Virus record (IMG/VR): IMGVR_UViG_3300025425_000009
Coordinates: 1 to 64,000 of that record
From: a virus
Direction: 5' to 3' (one strand)
Length of the DNA: 64,000 bases
In this document: one piece after another, positions 33,816 through 40,556 of the stretch
How the letters are laid out: every line of letters begins with the position of its first letter
How positions within the stretch are numbered: position 1 is the stretch's first letter
Translations under genes and position numbers: made by a program
Notes under the pieces: model-generated
What the model saw: only the letters and a program-made list of their open reading frames with translations
What the model was told of the DNA's origin: nothing
The model's database searches: none

Positions 33816-33886
33816 CGCGGGGTGGAGAAACGGCATCTCGGTGGTCTCATAAACCACAGAACCCAGTTCAACTCTGGGCCCCGCGA
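33816..33886 (+). tRNA. tRNA-Met(CAT)
   Basis: Acceptor CGCGGGG/CCCCGCG, D-arm GAGA/TCTC, anticodon loop CTCATAA, T-loop TTCAACT. The 5' part looks initiator-like, but C1 pairs with G72 and the anticodon stem lacks the three G-C pairs, so elongator Met is more likely. Ile-CAU cannot be excluded. Confidence 0.85.
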
Positions 33887-33906
33887 CAACGATAACAAAA
33901 CAAACA

Positions 33907-34479
33907 ATGATAATCTACACCAGGAAAAAAGAAATACAGTTTGCACAGACCTCAAGTGAAATAGAAGGAGAACTCTCTGAAAGTGCATGGCAGGACCATC
34001 TTGATGCGTGGGACTTCCTTAAGGAAACTGATACCGTGTCTTTGCATGATCTGTTAGAATGCCACTACGGGCTGCAAATACGGCTGAGACCTGACATTGC
34101 CGGTAAGTTTAGAACATGCAATGTTAGGGTCGGCTCCCACATAATGCCTCATTATGCCAGTGTTGTAGCAATGACACGCGCATGGCTGCGTAAGTGGACA
34201 GGCAGCAAGTTGCCTAAGACTGAGGAAGAGTGTAGGACTGCTCATATAGAGTTTGAGAATATACACCCCTTTGAAGATGGCAACGGTAGAGTAGGCCGGT
34301 GTATACTGAATTGGCACAGGCGTAAGCTAAACCTGCCGATTCTGATTATCCATGTAGGTGAAGAGCAGCAGGCATATTACGGCTGGTTCAAAGAGGCACA
34401 AAACAGTGATGCACTTTATAAAACACTAGGCAGTGACTGTGTCAGATCCTACACAAAGAAGTTTACCAAAAAGAGATAA
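33907..34479 (+). CDS. fic: Fic-domain AMP-transferase-like protein
   Basis: 190 aa. Core motif HPFEDGNGRVGR (His120) is a complete active Fic signature. SSEIEG near the N-terminus (residues 16-21) matches the (S/T)xxxE(G/N) inhibitory motif, so it is an auto-inhibited class with the inhibitory helix at the N-terminus. Fic enzymes usually transfer AMP to protein hydroxyls. It lies inside the tRNA array, 20 nt after tRNA-Met. Target unknown. Confidence 0.9.
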   Translation: MIIYTRKKEIQFAQTSSEIEGELSESAWQDHLDAWDFLKETDTVSLHDLLECHYGLQIRLRPDIAGKFRTCNVRVGSHIMPHYASVVAMTRAWLRKWTGSKLPKTEEECRTAHIEFENIHPFEDGNGRVGRCILNWHRRKLNLPILIIHVGEEQQAYYGWFKEAQNSDALYKTLGSDCVRSYTKKFTKKR

Positions 34480-34489
34480 CTCACACCAC

Positions 34490-34672
34490 ATGACCACAAA
34501 AGATAAATCTGTTGAACCAGAAGACAAGACAAACAGGGCAGGCCGAAGAGCAAGTGCAAAACAGCGTCGTGGAGTGGCTGAGCATAACCGCAAGTACAAA
34601 TTAGCTGTACACTTGAATGACGGTAGCACAGCAAAGCGAAAGAGATTACAAGCACTATGTAAAAACACGTAA
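34490..34672 (+). CDS. Small basic hypothetical protein
   Basis: 60 aa from ATG 34490, rich in Lys and Arg (NRAGRRASAKQRRG). Probably binds nucleic acid. Ends 4 nt before recA. Confidence 0.5.
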   Translation: MTTKDKSVEPEDKTNRAGRRASAKQRRGVAEHNRKYKLAVHLNDGSTAKRKRLQALCKNT

Positions 34673-34676
34673 GAAT

Positions 34677-35693
34677 ATGGCAAAGAAAGCAACAAGCAAA
34701 GGCACAATCTCAGATGCACTTGCAATACTGGAAAAGAAGCATGGTAAAGGTGCTGTTATGAAGTTGGCAAAAGGGGAACAGATCACCAAGGTTGAGCTGC
34801 TTCCTACAGGTATTTATTCTATCGACAAGGCACTAGGTGGAGGGTTTGCAAGAGGAAGAGTGGTAGAGCTGTACGGAAATGAAGGGTCCGGTAAGACTAC
34901 CCTTGCACTGCAGACCATCGCTAAAGCCCAGGCCGATGGACTTAAGGCTGCTTTCATAGATGTGGAACACGCGTTCAGTCTGCAATATGCCAGATCTTTA
35001 GGAGTTGACCTAGAAGAGTTGTATTTTTCACAGCCTAAGTCAGCAGAGATGGCGATGGACATTGCCAAGACACTTGCCCAAACAGGCGAGTTTGCTGTGG
35101 TGGTAGTTGACTCAGTGGCAGCATTAACACCTGACACAGAGTTTGATGGAGAGATAGGTAAGGCACAGATAGGGCACCTTGCTAGATTCATGTCGGCTGC
35201 ACTAAGGCAGATTGTTGGTGAGTTCCACAAGACAGGCACATCACTTATTTTTATCAACCAGCTCAGAATGAAAATTGGTGTAATGTTCGGAAACCCTGAG
35301 ACAACACCTGGTGGAAATGCACTAAAGTATTATGCATCACAGCGACTTGCTATACGTAAGTCTACAAAGATAGATAATAAGGAAGGTGTCACCATAGGGT
35401 ACAACGCACTCATTAGAGTAGAGAAAAACAAGATAGCGCTACCTAACATTAAAGCAACTGTGCCTGTGACAAATGGTAAAGGGTTTGACAAGGTTGCTGA
35501 CATGTTCCAGGTTGCGGAATTACTTAATGTCATAACTAAGGAGAAGGCGTCCTACTTTTTCAATGGTGAGAAACTTGGAGTGTACGAGGTAAACGCAAAA
35601 CAGGCACTGTACGACAGTCTAGACATATACACAGCAATAGAAGAAGCAGTCATAGCGTTAAACAACCCTGATGAAAGCGCTAACATAGTATAG
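34677..35693 (+). CDS. recA: RecA recombinase
   Basis: 338 aa from ATG 34677. Walker A GNEGSGKTT, FIDVEHAFS, VVVVDSVAALTP (Walker B) and NQLRMKIGVMFGNPETTPGG (L2) are bacterial-type RecA rather than T4 UvsX. The usual acidic C-terminus is short. VEHAF replaces the common AEHAL. Likely acts with the SNF2 helicase, SSB and RuvC-like resolvase in recombination-dependent replication. Confidence 0.92.
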   Translation: MAKKATSKGTISDALAILEKKHGKGAVMKLAKGEQITKVELLPTGIYSIDKALGGGFARGRVVELYGNEGSGKTTLALQTIAKAQADGLKAAFIDVEHAFSLQYARSLGVDLEELYFSQPKSAEMAMDIAKTLAQTGEFAVVVVDSVAALTPDTEFDGEIGKAQIGHLARFMSAALRQIVGEFHKTGTSLIFINQLRMKIGVMFGNPETTPGGNALKYYASQRLAIRKSTKIDNKEGVTIGYNALIRVEKNKIALPNIKATVPVTNGKGFDKVADMFQVAELLNVITKEKASYFFNGEKLGVYEVNAKQALYDSLDIYTAIEEAVIALNNPDESANIV

Positions 35694-35695
35694 CA

Positions 35696-36214
35696 ATGAA
35701 AACAACAGAAGAATTTAAAGATGAGTTTCCGAAGACTTACAAGGAGATTAGATCTGCAGAGTTAAGAAAACAGCAAAGCAACAAGGCAGACACTGAGTGT
35801 TCCCATCGATGCTGGATTAAGAAGTGTAGTTTTTGCTCAGTGATCATGGAGTCAGACAGCCAGGTAAACTACAAATGCGGGGAGGATGTTAAAACGGAGT
35901 TTAGTGTACTGACAGGCATAGTGACAAACTTCAATGTATCTGAGAAACTACAAAACCGCAGGATCGGCCAGAGAACTAAGTTATATTGGGTCTACTCCCC
36001 TGTGAATGATGAGATTGGACTTAGATGTTATGAGAATGTGTCAATACAACACACTCAAATAATTGCTGCATACTCATCATCTGAGTTAGTGGCAAAACTA
36101 CGTAGGTTACCTGTAGAAATCATGACAGATGAGGTCTACCTTTATATAGGACAGAACGCGTTTGACCCTAACCGACTTGCTAGGCTATATCTTAAACTAA
36201 CAGCAGTACAGTAA
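35696..36214 (+). CDS. Cys-rich hypothetical protein
   Basis: 172 aa. CSHRCWIKKCSFCSV suggests a metal site near residues 38-52. The remainder is beta-rich. 2 nt after recA. Not recognised. Confidence 0.6.
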   Translation: MKTTEEFKDEFPKTYKEIRSAELRKQQSNKADTECSHRCWIKKCSFCSVIMESDSQVNYKCGEDVKTEFSVLTGIVTNFNVSEKLQNRRIGQRTKLYWVYSPVNDEIGLRCYENVSIQHTQIIAAYSSSELVAKLRRLPVEIMTDEVYLYIGQNAFDPNRLARLYLKLTAVQ

Positions 36215-36310
36215 AGGTCACCTCAACAACATTCACGAGGCCCAGCCTGCACCTTAGGCGGGTGTGGCACAGGAAAGGGTTAGAATATACCTCTACTGCA
36301 CATAACAACG

Positions 36311-36356
36311 TTGTTAACATGTCACAATGTGCATCTCCAAGAGAACGTGGTATAAT
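36311..36356 (+). promoter_or_regulatory. Composite promoter of second tRNA/Y-RNA unit
   Basis: TTGTTAACA 36311-36319 preceded by the palindrome AACAACGTTGTT (36304-36315), TGTGCA 36328-36333, 17-nt spacer, TATAAT 36351-36356. Drives tRNA-Asn and the RNAs beyond. Confidence 0.75.
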
Positions 36357-36376
36357 AGTTATATCTTGGAGGAAAT

Positions 36377-36448
36377 TGACCTGTAGCCAAGTGGTAAGGC
36401 AAGGGATTGTTACTCCCTGTACCGCAGGTTCGAATCCTGCCGGGTCAG
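36377..36448 (+). tRNA. tRNA-Asn(GTT)
   Basis: Acceptor TGACCTG/CGGGTCA, anticodon loop TTGTTAC, T-loop TTCGAAT, discriminator G. First tRNA after the composite promoter. Confidence 0.9.
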
Positions 36449-36459
36449 CAAGGTTAAAT

Positions 36460-36513
36460 CTCATAGATTCGCTTATTGAAAGTAAGTGTATTGTAAATAC
36501 ACCGACCTATGAG
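36460..36513 (+). ncRNA. T-armless tRNA-Tyr-like element
   Basis: 7-bp CTCATAG/CTATGAG encloses a hairpin GTGTA-TTGTAAA-TACAC that looks like a Tyr (GTA) anticodon arm, with no T-arm and only a rudimentary D-region. A complete tRNA-Tyr exists at 41834. Could be a decayed tRNA or a functional mimic. Confidence 0.3.
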
Positions 36514-36542
36514 TACCTATGCAACACACTAGTGTGTCTGCT

Positions 36543-36720
36543 AAGACGGTGCTGTAGACAACAGTTACTTCTACATCTTCAGAAAAAACAATAATGCATA
36601 GCATGCTAAACTTCGGTTTACATGCATAATGAGTGTAGGTTAAGCCTGCGCCTTCTCTGGTAAAGCAGAGTCGTACTAGAGTATTCACTCTTATCACTGT
36701 TGTCGATTGTTGCCCGTTTG
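36543..36720 (+). ncRNA. Second Y-RNA-like RNA, diverged effector domain
   Basis: AGACGG/CCGTTT and GACAACAG (36557-36564)/CTGTTGTC (36697-36704) flank the same internal-loop sequences as the first Y RNA: GTGCTGTAG on the 5' side, and CGATTGTTGCCC (versus CGCTTGTTGCCC) on the 3' side. The effector domain differs: GCATG-TAAAC-CTTCGG-type hairpin, a CTCTG/CAGAG hairpin with loop GTAAAG and a GAGTG/CACTC helix, but no classical T-loop. Followed 3 nt later by tRNA-Asp. Confidence 0.7.
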
Positions 36721-36723
36721 ATT

Positions 36724-36797
36724 GCTCTGTTAGTTCAATAGGAGAACGCTACCTTGTCACGGTAGTAACGTCGGAGCGTAACCGTCACAGAGCGCCA
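36724..36797 (+). tRNA. tRNA-Asp(GTC), swapped T-loop
   Basis: Acceptor GCTCTGT/ACAGAGC, anticodon loop TTGTCAC, discriminator G, encoded CCA. T-loop is AGCGTAA, not TTCRANN: A54, G55 and T58. D-loop AATAGGA has A18-G19 instead of G18-G19. Confidence 0.85.
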
Positions 36798-36840
36798 AGG
36801 GAGTCAACACTCCTACAGCGCAGTTAACAAACAAACAAGC

Positions 36841-37071
36841 ATGATTAAACAATTAAAAAATGATGATGCTGCACTTATCAAAGAGATTGGGATTAAATCA
36901 TTGTCCAGAGTTGTAGGGTACAATGAGAATGGGGAGCCCGTTGAGTTAGTGTACGTAAAACATTCAGATACAGGATACGAGTGGCATGTAGGAGGGGAAT
37001 ATCAGAGTGATGCATCACTAAGGTCAGTAGAGAAATATGCACACAGGCTGAATCATTGCCTATTGGTCTAG
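36841..37071 (+). CDS. Small hypothetical protein overlapping tRNA-Gln
   Basis: 76 aa. Contains SLSRVVGYNENGEPVELVYVKHSDTGYEWHVGGE-like beta strands. Its stop codon lies inside the 5' half of tRNA-Gln (15-nt overlap), so processing of the tRNA would destroy the end of this mRNA. Not recognised. Confidence 0.6.
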   Translation: MIKQLKNDDAALIKEIGIKSLSRVVGYNENGEPVELVYVKHSDTGYEWHVGGEYQSDASLRSVEKYAHRLNHCLLV

Positions 37072-37127
37072 TGGTATGACACCTGCCTTTGAAGCAGGAG
37101 AGCGAGGATCGTTACCTTGATAGGCAG
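37057..37127 (+). tRNA. tRNA-Gln(TTG), swapped T-loop
   Basis: Acceptor TGCCTAT/ATAGGCA, anticodon loop CTTTGAA, T-stem CGAGG/CCTTG with loop ATCGTTA (A54 and T58 exchanged). D-loop keeps GG. Confidence 0.88.
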
Positions 37128-37143
37128 CAGGCTATACATTTAT

Positions 37144-37218
37144 GGGCGATTGGTGATAATAGTAGCACATCCGCCTTGCACGCGGAAGGCGACGGAGCGT
37201 AACCGTCATTGTCCACCA
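37144..37218 (+). tRNA. tRNA-Ala(TGC), swapped T-loop
   Basis: Acceptor GGGCGAT/ATTGTCC, anticodon loop CTTGCAC, encoded CCA. T-loop AGCGTAA identical to that of tRNA-Asp, with D-loop AATAGTA (A18-G19). Confidence 0.88.
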
Positions 37219-37219
37219 A

Positions 37220-37306
37220 GGAGAGATGGCAGAGTGGTTTATCGCACTGGTCTTGAAAACCAGCAAGTCTTCTTAGGCTTCAGAGGTTCGAATCCTCTTC
37301 TCTCCG
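37220..37306 (+). tRNA. tRNA-Ser(TGA)
   Basis: Class II tRNA: acceptor GGAGAGA/TCTCTCC, anticodon loop CTTGAAA, long variable arm, T-loop TTCGAAT. Confidence 0.92.
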
Positions 37307-37310
37307 CATT

Positions 37311-37385
37311 GCAGGTATCGTATAGGGGTTATTACGACTGATTTCCAATCAGTTCACGCAGGTTCGAATCCTGCTACCTGCACCA
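37311..37385 (+). tRNA. tRNA-Gly(TCC)
   Basis: Acceptor GCAGGTA/TACCTGC, anticodon loop TTTCCAA, T-loop TTCGAAT, encoded CCA. Confidence 0.9.
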
Positions 37386-37436
37386 GACAACGCAAAGTGT
37401 GCCTACTCACTACAAGGCTCTTGCTTGTTTGACCAT

Positions 37437-37510
37437 ACTCATGTAGCCCAAATGGTAGAGGCAACGGTTTTAGGGACCGTTCAGTGAAAGTTCGAATCTT
37501 TTCATGAGTA
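37437..37510 (+). tRNA. tRNA-Leu(TAG) with short variable loop
   Basis: Acceptor ACTCATG/CATGAGT, anticodon loop TTTAGGG, T-loop TTCGAAT. The variable region is 5 nt (TCAGT), although bacterial Leu tRNAs normally carry a long variable arm. Confidence 0.82.
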
Positions 37511-37538
37511 CTAGATAGCGATAAGCAATGCACGTATT

Positions 37539-38009
37539 ATGAAAATACAAGGTCCTGTCACACTGTCAGAAATGCAACATGCTATAGCACTAACAAATTC
37601 CATGCTTGCTGCGTCTCGGTTATTGGACATGAAATACTCTACCTTTGTACGTACGGCAACAGCGTTCGGCGTGTACAAGCCCAATCAAGGCAACAAAGGG
37701 CACCAGACCTACAACAAGGCTGAGAGGTATGAACTAGGCGCTGTTAAGAACTCCAACATGAGAACACAAGAGCTTAAATCGCTGTTACTCCTTCTGGGAA
37801 TAAAGGAGTATTGCTGTGAAGGTTGCAGAAGTGCAGACTGGCTAGGCAGTAGACTGGTGATGGAACTGCACCATGTCAACGGAGACAACACTGATAACAG
37901 AATAGAAAACCTGCAAATGCTATGCCCTAACTGTCACAGCCAGACAGACACTTGGCGGGTGCCTAAGCAGGTGCTAAAGAAAAGAAGAGAACGCACAATG
38001 AATAAGTGA
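37539..38009 (+). CDS. HNH homing-type endonuclease
   Basis: 156 aa. N-terminal helix-turn-helix-like half (AASRLLDMKYSTFVRTATAFG), then CCEGCRSADW, LVMELHHVNGDNTDNRIENLQMLCPNCHSQ, a full zinc-supported HNH motif. Typical of phage free-standing HNH endonucleases that invade tRNA arrays. Its stop codon lies inside tRNA-Leu(TAA) (10-nt overlap). Confidence 0.9.
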   Translation: MKIQGPVTLSEMQHAIALTNSMLAASRLLDMKYSTFVRTATAFGVYKPNQGNKGHQTYNKAERYELGAVKNSNMRTQELKSLLLLLGIKEYCCEGCRSADWLGSRLVMELHHVNGDNTDNRIENLQMLCPNCHSQTDTWRVPKQVLKKRRERTMNK

Positions 38010-38080
38010 TGGAACGGTATACATAGAGAGCTTAAACCTCTCGGACTTCGGTCATGTGGGTTCGACTCCCGCCTTATTCA
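38000..38080 (+). tRNA. tRNA-Leu(TAA)
   Basis: Class II: acceptor GAATAAG/CTTATTC, anticodon loop CTTAAAC, long variable arm with GGACTTCGGTC, T-loop TTCGACT. Overlaps the end of the HNH gene. Confidence 0.9.
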
Positions 38081-38108
38081 CACGGTTCCTCACCAGAACT
38101 AACCTTAT

Positions 38109-38179
38109 CAGGGCAAAATATAATGGTAGTATACTCGGTTTGGATCCGAGAAGATCAAGTTCGATTCTTGGTGCCCTGA
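38109..38179 (+). tRNA. tRNA-Pro(TGG)
   Basis: Acceptor CAGGGCA/TGCCCTG, anticodon loop TTTGGAT, T-loop TTCGATT. Confidence 0.9.
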
Positions 38180-38265
38180 CATGTATTTTGCATATGCAAT
38201 GTTTAACTTAATTAAGCTGGCAGTAAAGTGGGCAATCCCTTCCTTGTAGAAGGTGCCTACACTCT

Positions 38266-38339
38266 CCGCTTGTGGTGCAAATGGTAGACACAAACCGTTC
38301 AAAATGGTTACAGTGCGAGTTCGAATCTCGTCAAGCGGA
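38266..38339 (+). tRNA. tRNA-Leu(CAA) with short variable loop
   Basis: Acceptor CCGCTTG/CAAGCGG, anticodon loop TTCAAAA, variable loop ACAGT, T-loop TTCGAAT. A second class I-shaped Leu tRNA. Confidence 0.82.
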
Positions 38340-38350
38340 CATGCGTATGA

Positions 38351-38356
38351 TATAAT
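38351..38356 (+). promoter_or_regulatory. -10 box for the gene at 38388
   Basis: TATAAT 12 nt after tRNA-Leu(CAA), 31 nt before ATG 38388. No TTGTTAACA box. Confidence 0.5.
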
Positions 38357-38387
38357 TAAGATATTATTAACCAATCAAAATTCATAT

Positions 38388-38819
38388 ATGAAATATCTTT
38401 TTGAAGAAGCACAAGTTGTAGCATCAGTGCTACCAGTCGCACAAACATCAGCTGCTGTAAATGGCGCTGCTGTTAACGTATCTGAGTTCGGAGACGGACT
38501 ATGCATCGTCACTGTAGGCGCTGCACTTGGAGGACCTACTGGTCAGTCTGTAGTTGGAAAACTACAGGAATCAGTAAACGGTTCAGATGGGTGGGCTGAC
38601 ATTTCTGGAGCTGTAACGGTTGCTATCACAGCAGACAACAAAACTGCAGAAATCAAGCTAACACGACAAACTCGTGTTGCAAGTAAGAGGTTTGTTCGGG
38701 CTGTCATTACACCTGCTCTTACAGCAGGGACAGCTCCTACTATTCCAGTTTCTGCTGTGTTTGTTCTTGGGTCAGCACCTACAAGTGCAGGATTCACGAA
38801 CAGTACAACTGCTAACTAG
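38388..38819 (+). CDS. Probable virion protein (decoration-like)
   Basis: 143 aa from ATG 38388. Small hydrophobic residues, repeated Gly/Ala/Thr strands (CIVTVGAALGGPTGQSVVGK, LQESVNGSDGWADISGAV). The composition and LQESxNGxDGWADI block are seen in capsid or tail surface proteins of uncultured phages. It is alone on the plus strand inside the tRNA array, with its own promoter and terminator, which fits strong late expression. Role inferred. Confidence 0.5.
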   Translation: MKYLFEEAQVVASVLPVAQTSAAVNGAAVNVSEFGDGLCIVTVGAALGGPTGQSVVGKLQESVNGSDGWADISGAVTVAITADNKTAEIKLTRQTRVASKRFVRAVITPALTAGTAPTIPVSAVFVLGSAPTSAGFTNSTTAN

Positions 38820-38835
38820 TTAGTACCAGATTAAG

Positions 38836-38858
38836 CACGGCACCATGTCGTGTTTTTT
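38836..38858 (+). terminator. Rho-independent terminator
   Basis: CACGGCA-CCA-TGTCGTG stem followed by six T, 16 nt after the virion-type gene. Confidence 0.9.
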
Positions 38859-38878
38859 CCTGCCTGTTTATAAGTAGG

Positions 38879-38907
38879 TGTACACAGTGACACAGTAGTG
38901 GTATTAT
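38879..38907 (+). promoter_or_regulatory. Promoter for the gene at 38935
   Basis: TGTACA 38879-38884, 17-nt spacer, TATTAT 38902-38907. Upstream box is degenerate (CTGTTTATAAG). Confidence 0.6.
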
Positions 38908-38934
38908 ATACATATACAAATATAACGTAACAAT

Positions 38935-39504
38935 ATGCAAACATTCGTACACTCCCCAGATGTCCACACAATTGTAAAGCAACTAGATAAAAAGAGGTTG
39001 TTCAAACAGACAGTAGAAACATTTCAGCTTATGAAAGCCATAGCAGGTCTCTACGCCAAAAGAGATGATGCAGGCACTGTAATTAAAGATGGGTGGAGCT
39101 CACACCCTGCAGCCAATATGTGGCGAGGTCATACCTATGCACTTCTATGTTACCAGGAGTTGTGTGTTAATGAGTGTATTGCACGAGGCATCAACTATTC
39201 AAGCCCTAATGTGTACGAAAAAACCAAAGCTGTATATGACGAGTATTTAACAGGCGGTGACCTTAACCCTCCAGCTTGGTGGGGTGATGAAAGAGTGCAT
39301 GGCACACACCGTGCTAACCTACTACGCAAAGACTTAGAAGACAGAGAAAAGCAGTTAGCAAAAGGCAAAGATCATGTGTTGCAATACCACAGCTTTGGCT
39401 GGTCTGAAAAACCGTATAACATTGATGGCACTCAAACTGAGTATATATGGCCAGTAGACAAGACTGGGCAAATGTCATTCTACTCTGTTGAACGAAAAAA
39501 ATAG
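38935..39504 (+). CDS. Pyrimidine-dimer DNA glycosylase-like protein
   Basis: 189 aa. MQTFVHSPD, LDKKRLFKQTVETFQLMKAI, SSHPAANMWRGHTYALLCY and HRANLLRKD match the MSMEG_6728/endonuclease V-like family named after T4 DenV. Likely repairs UV damage or acts on a related DNA lesion; the exact substrate is not proven. Single-gene unit between two promoters. Confidence 0.75.
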   Translation: MQTFVHSPDVHTIVKQLDKKRLFKQTVETFQLMKAIAGLYAKRDDAGTVIKDGWSSHPAANMWRGHTYALLCYQELCVNECIARGINYSSPNVYEKTKAVYDEYLTGGDLNPPAWWGDERVHGTHRANLLRKDLEDREKQLAKGKDHVLQYHSFGWSEKPYNIDGTQTEYIWPVDKTGQMSFYSVERKK

Positions 39505-39515
39505 CACTTACAGAG

Positions 39516-39560
39516 TTGTTAACAGGCCATGTTGTACAATGCTCTAAAATAGGTTATAGT
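39516..39560 (+). promoter_or_regulatory. Composite promoter
   Basis: TTGTTAACA 39516-39524, TGTACA 39533-39538, TATAGT 39555-39560 (16-nt spacer). Transcribes the structured leader and tRNA-Thr. Confidence 0.72.
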
Positions 39561-39561
39561 T

Positions 39562-39731
39562 ATATAGGTAGAGGGGTAGTTTATTCAAAGGGTCTGCTCC
39601 TTTACGTTCGAGTATTTTTTTCAAGCTGACTTTGTGAGCAGTCAGCAACTCTCTAGTCTTTTGATTTAGAGTTTCATCTTATGCAGTAGTGGGTCATCAA
39701 TACCAACACGTAGTCCCACTCTCTAGTGGGA
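39562..39731 (+). ncRNA. Structured RNA or leader before tRNA-Thr
   Basis: No credible ORF. Hairpins AAAGG/CCTTT and GCTGACT/AGTCAGC. CCCACT at 39715-39720 can pair either with AGTGGG upstream (39688) or AGTGGG downstream (39725), giving two exclusive folds. Could be a leader or a stand-alone RNA. Confidence 0.4.
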
Positions 39732-39734
39732 ACC

Positions 39735-39805
39735 GCCGCTGTAGTTCAATGGTAGAACAGCCTTCTTGTAAGGGGCATATGAAGGTTCGATTCCTTCCGG
39801 CGGCT
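39735..39805 (+). tRNA. tRNA-Thr(TGT)
   Basis: Acceptor GCCGCTG/CGGCGGC, anticodon loop CTTGTAA, T-loop TTCGATT. The next gene starts 1 nt after the discriminator base. Confidence 0.88.
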
Positions 39806-39806
39806 C

Positions 39807-40277
39807 ATGGAAACAACAAACAACTTAAACGAAGTTATAAAAAAATTACAAGAGCCAACCCACTGGTACACAGAGGTGTGGTACTTCGTTATATACACCA
39901 TTCCTCGTATTAGCAGTGACACTTATCACAGTGTCCGGTATGCATGCCAAAGAGTAACACAAGGGTATGACGACAGAATGATGTTTAGTCATTCCTACTT
40001 CCATGCTGAGATGATGGTGCGAGTACTAGACGATTTTATTAACAACTCAATAGGCTACCCTGGGATGTCGGACGACATTAAATGCAACACTCCAGAGGAG
40101 TGGATAAAGACACTAAAGATAATGAGGGCAGGCTTTCAGTCTGTGCTGGACCTAGAAGATGATCCGTTTTCAACTATGTCATCTGAAGAGTGTTCGGCAA
40201 GCCAAGCAGAACTTAGGAAAAGATTCAAACAAGGAATGAAGTTGTATACAACATACTATGAGCACCTTTGGGACTAG
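39807..40277 (+). CDS. Hypothetical protein
   Basis: 156 aa, starting at the 3' end of tRNA-Thr, so RNase P/3' processing would generate a nearly leaderless mRNA. Helical, aromatic, acidic; no domain recognised. Confidence 0.65.
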   Translation: METTNNLNEVIKKLQEPTHWYTEVWYFVIYTIPRISSDTYHSVRYACQRVTQGYDDRMMFSHSYFHAEMMVRVLDDFINNSIGYPGMSDDIKCNTPEEWIKTLKIMRAGFQSVLDLEDDPFSTMSSEECSASQAELRKRFKQGMKLYTTYYEHLWD

Positions 40278-40326
40278 TCAGTAGTGGGTTATGATATTAT
40301 ATCTATAAGCAGAGTAGGTTACCTAC

Positions 40327-40404
40327 ATATGCGCACATGTTCCAAGGATGGCGAGTTCGGCTCCAAACTGAACTGGGAGGGTTCGATTCCTTCTGCGTAT
40401 GCCA
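40327..40404 (+). tRNA. tRNA-Trp(CCA)
   Basis: Acceptor ATATGCG/TGCGTAT, anticodon loop CTCCAAA, T-loop TTCGATT, discriminator G, encoded CCA. A TATTAT -10 lies at about 40295. Confidence 0.85.
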
Positions 40405-40556
40405 TGACAGTCTGCCTGTCTTAGACGGATCTCCTCGCCGTTGAACAGAGTGACAACAGCCGTGCCTTCTGTAGGTGCGTCTTCAAAACACTGAGTATAA
40501 ATCGACAATGGTGTGTAACAGCATCGTTTTTATACACTAACGAATATGACCCACCT

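Noticed and set aside
37117-37341. ORF covering tRNA-Ala, tRNA-Ser and part of tRNA-Gly
   Set aside because: The sequence is fully explained by three tRNAs.
38181-38249. 22-codon ORF after tRNA-Pro
   Set aside because: Hydrophobic peptide without promoter or operon spacing; too short to support.
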